From: an uncultured Caulobacterales bacterium
GTDB taxonomy: Bacteria; Pseudomonadota; Alphaproteobacteria; Caulobacterales; Caulobacteraceae
Reading direction: 5' to 3'
Length of the DNA: 7,072 bases
Assembly: GCA_903903715.1 (NCBI GenBank)
Contig: CAIUZX010000476.1
Coordinates: 1-7,072, forward strand
Made by a program: the position numbers and the translations under genes. Under the pieces are notes generated by a model, which was given only the letters and a program-made list of their open reading frames with translations, was not told where the DNA came from and made no database searches. Shown one piece after another: positions 5,932 through 7,072 of this stretch. Position 1 is the stretch's first letter; each line of letters begins with the position of its first letter.

Positions 5932-6381
5932 ATGTCTAGATCCCTTTTGATTGTCGCTCCCTTGCTGACGTTGGCGCTTGGCCTTTCGGCCTGCGCCACG
6001 ACCGCTGTTCAGGGTCCCAAGGACACGTCGTCGGTGTCATTGCCCGGCGTGCGTTACGAAATATTGAAATCCGGCGCCGCCACTGGCGCGCATCCTCGTC
6101 GAGCTGACGAGATCGTGGTGCGTTACGAGGGCCGGCTGTCCAACGGTCAGCTGTTCGACAGCTCCACCAGTGAAGCCTCGGGAACGGCAACCTTTCCACT
6201 TGGAAAGCTCATTCCGGGGTGGGTGGCGGTCCTGCAATTGATGCGGCCTGGCGACGAATGGCGGATCTATCTTCCCGCCTACATGGCTTATGGCGAAAAG
6301 GGAGCAGGACCCATTCCCCCGAACTCAGACCTGATTTTCAAGGTTGAGCTCGTGTCGATAAAGAGCCCGACATCGAATTGA
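5932..6381 (+). CDS. FKBP-type peptidyl-prolyl isomerase lipoprotein
   Basis: The 149-residue protein starts with a signal peptide, SLLIVAPLLTLALGLSAC, whose lipobox LSAC gives C21 as the lipidated residue. The mature protein should be anchored in the envelope facing the periplasm. The rest is a single minimal FKBP domain (about 40-144): VVRYEGRL (Y65), LFDSS (F75, D76), FPLGKLIPGW (W97 at the base of the pocket), MRPGDEWRIYLPAYMAYG (Y120), and IPPNSDLIFKVELVSI at the end. The aromatic and aspartate pocket residues are kept, so isomerase activity is plausible. There is no N-terminal dimerisation domain as in FkpA or Mip. The function would be folding of envelope proteins. It lies downstream of the bolA-family gene and may be cotranscribed, or may use its own promoter. 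It ends 6 bases from the stop of the convergent protease gene. Confidence 0.94.
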   Translation: MSRSLLIVAPLLTLALGLSACATTAVQGPKDTSSVSLPGVRYEILKSGAATGAHPRRADEIVVRYEGRLSNGQLFDSSTSEASGTATFPLGKLIPGWVAVLQLMRPGDEWRIYLPAYMAYGEKGAGPIPPNSDLIFKVELVSIKSPTSN

Positions 6382-6387
6382 TCACGT

Positions 6388-6951
6388 CTAGGGGTGAAGA
6401 ACCATGCCCTGGCGGTTGGCGTTGAAGCTTTCCAGTCGCCCGAGATAGCTCATGCCCAGAAGCGAAGCCGACAGGCCCTGAGGCACGACCAGGGCCTCCA
6501 CTTTTGAGACGTCAGCCCCCTCAACCGAGACGTGGGATAGAATGACCGGCGCCGCATGCGTCATGCCCAAGGCCGTGTTGACGTCGCGATTGTACACAAG
6601 GAGATCCACGTCAACACCGATGCGCTTGGCGTCCTCAGGGGTCAGGGCCACCGCTGTCGCGCCGGTGTCGATCAACACACGCACCGCCTGACCGTCCATC
6701 CTCGCCCAAGCCCAGTAATGACCGTCCTTGCTCTTGCTGACAAAAGCGGACCGCGCCGTCGGCGTCGGCGTGACATTCGACGGCGCCATTGCGGGCGCTG
6801 GCGTTGAATGCGCCCGTTCGGCCAGCGCCGGGCTGACGTGCTCAGCCCCTCGCGCCTTAATCACCATTTCACCAGCAAACACGGCGCATACCGTTGCTAG
6901 CGCTATAATACCCACCGAATTCGCCATGCCCTGCTTCCGGCCCCTGGTCAT
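6388..6951 (-). CDS. Membrane-anchored retropepsin-like aspartic protease
   Basis: The protein fits the bacterial single-domain retropepsin-like family (clan AA, TIGR02281 type). A hydrophobic segment (about 13-27) acts as anchor or signal. A Pro/Ala/Thr-rich linker (about 40-66) follows, then the protease domain: HYWAWARMDGQAVRVLIDTGA with catalytic D95 in DTGA, TPEDAKRIGVD, and the C-terminal LLGMSYLGRLESF that closes the fold. Retropepsins work as dimers, each subunit giving one aspartate. The domain probably sits in the periplasm; substrates are unknown. Two starts are possible. The ATG at 6951 (187 residues) supplies the basic N-end TRGRK expected before a membrane segment but has no ribosome site. 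The ATG at 6927 (179 residues) has GGAAG six bases upstream. The gene converges on the FKBP gene with no room for a separate terminator. Confidence 0.9.
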   Translation of the reverse strand: MTRGRKQGMANSVGIIALATVCAVFAGEMVIKARGAEHVSPALAERAHSTPAPAMAPSNVTPTPTARSAFVSKSKDGHYWAWARMDGQAVRVLIDTGATAVALTPEDAKRIGVDVDLLVYNRDVNTALGMTHAAPVILSHVSVEGADVSKVEALVVPQGLSASLLGMSYLGRLESFNANRQGMVLHP

Positions 6952-6994
6952 TAGAGGGCACGGTAACCAGCTACAGCTAATTTTTCGCTTAATT

Positions 6995-7024
6995 TTGAGC
7001 CGGTTAAGGGTGATTCCGGCTCAA
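6995..7024. repeat. Perfect 9-bp inverted repeat upstream of the protease gene
   Basis: TTGAGCCGG (6995-7003) faces CCGGCTCAA (7016-7024) around a 12-base loop. It lies 44-73 bases upstream of the protease ATG at 6951. Neither strand has a proper T-run after the stem, so it is a poor intrinsic terminator. It could be an operator for the leftward gene, or a hairpin ending a leftward gene that lies beyond the window edge. A related TTTGAGCG sits just outside at 7028-7035 read leftward. Confidence 0.5.
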
Positions 7025-7072
7025 TTATCGCTCAAACGAGCCCCAGTTTTTCGGGTGCGATCCGCGACTGTC

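Noticed and set aside
6986..7010. CtrA-like site from two TTAA boxes
   Set aside because: The TTAA boxes are 11 bases apart instead of 7, so they do not match the CtrA consensus.
7025..7072. Possible C-terminal end of a leftward gene (frame ending in TAA at 7027-7025)
   Set aside because: All three leftward frames are open or end near here, the stretch is under 50 bases, and no family is recognisable.

Overview
The window looks like chromosomal DNA of a GC-rich alphaproteobacterium, probably of the Caulobacterales or a close relative. The ThiC protein reads very like the Caulobacter enzyme, including its numbering around the iron-sulfur cysteines. The cluster of a cobS-type ATPase, a J-domain protein and a BolA protein is a familiar alphaproteobacterial neighbourhood. 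Lineage is an inference from remembered family sequences; no search was run. I see no tRNA, rRNA, CRISPR array, insertion sequence or phage gene, and base composition looks even. This is mainly housekeeping DNA.

Left part (1-2712), all leftward: a thiamine unit. A promoter-like sequence near 2684-2712 lies just upstream of a well-formed TPP riboswitch (2581-2674). An 82-88 base leader follows, then thiC (start at 2492). Two bases after the thiC stop comes a GFA/CENP-V-type zinc protein gene. After a 108-base gap holding two similar palindromes, the first 25 codons of a DUF3297-type gene run off the left edge.

Middle (2812-5493): a rightward gene for a 301-residue putative lipoprotein of unknown function is divergent from the riboswitch. 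It converges on a leftward pair: a J-domain protein with an N-terminal Cys/His cluster, followed by cobS. The usual partner cobT does not follow cobS here; the lipoprotein gene occupies that place.

Right part (5494-7072): a 104-base divergent region with a small dyad separates the J-domain gene from a rightward bolA-family gene. A lipoprotein FKBP-type prolyl isomerase gene follows bolA. It converges, with only 6 bases between stops, on a leftward gene for a membrane-anchored retropepsin-like aspartic protease. The last 120 bases hold a perfect 9-bp inverted repeat upstream of that gene.

Functional threads: thiamine pyrimidine synthesis under direct TPP feedback; a possible metal or Fe-S theme (ThiC cluster, GFA zinc, BolA, CobS and its J-domain neighbour); and envelope proteins (two lipoproteins and an anchored protease). 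I did not find a clearly new multi-gene system. The best leads are the cobS/J-domain/bolA block without cobT, the GFA gene translationally close-coupled to riboswitch-controlled thiC, the unassigned lipoprotein, and three unexplained dyad sites.
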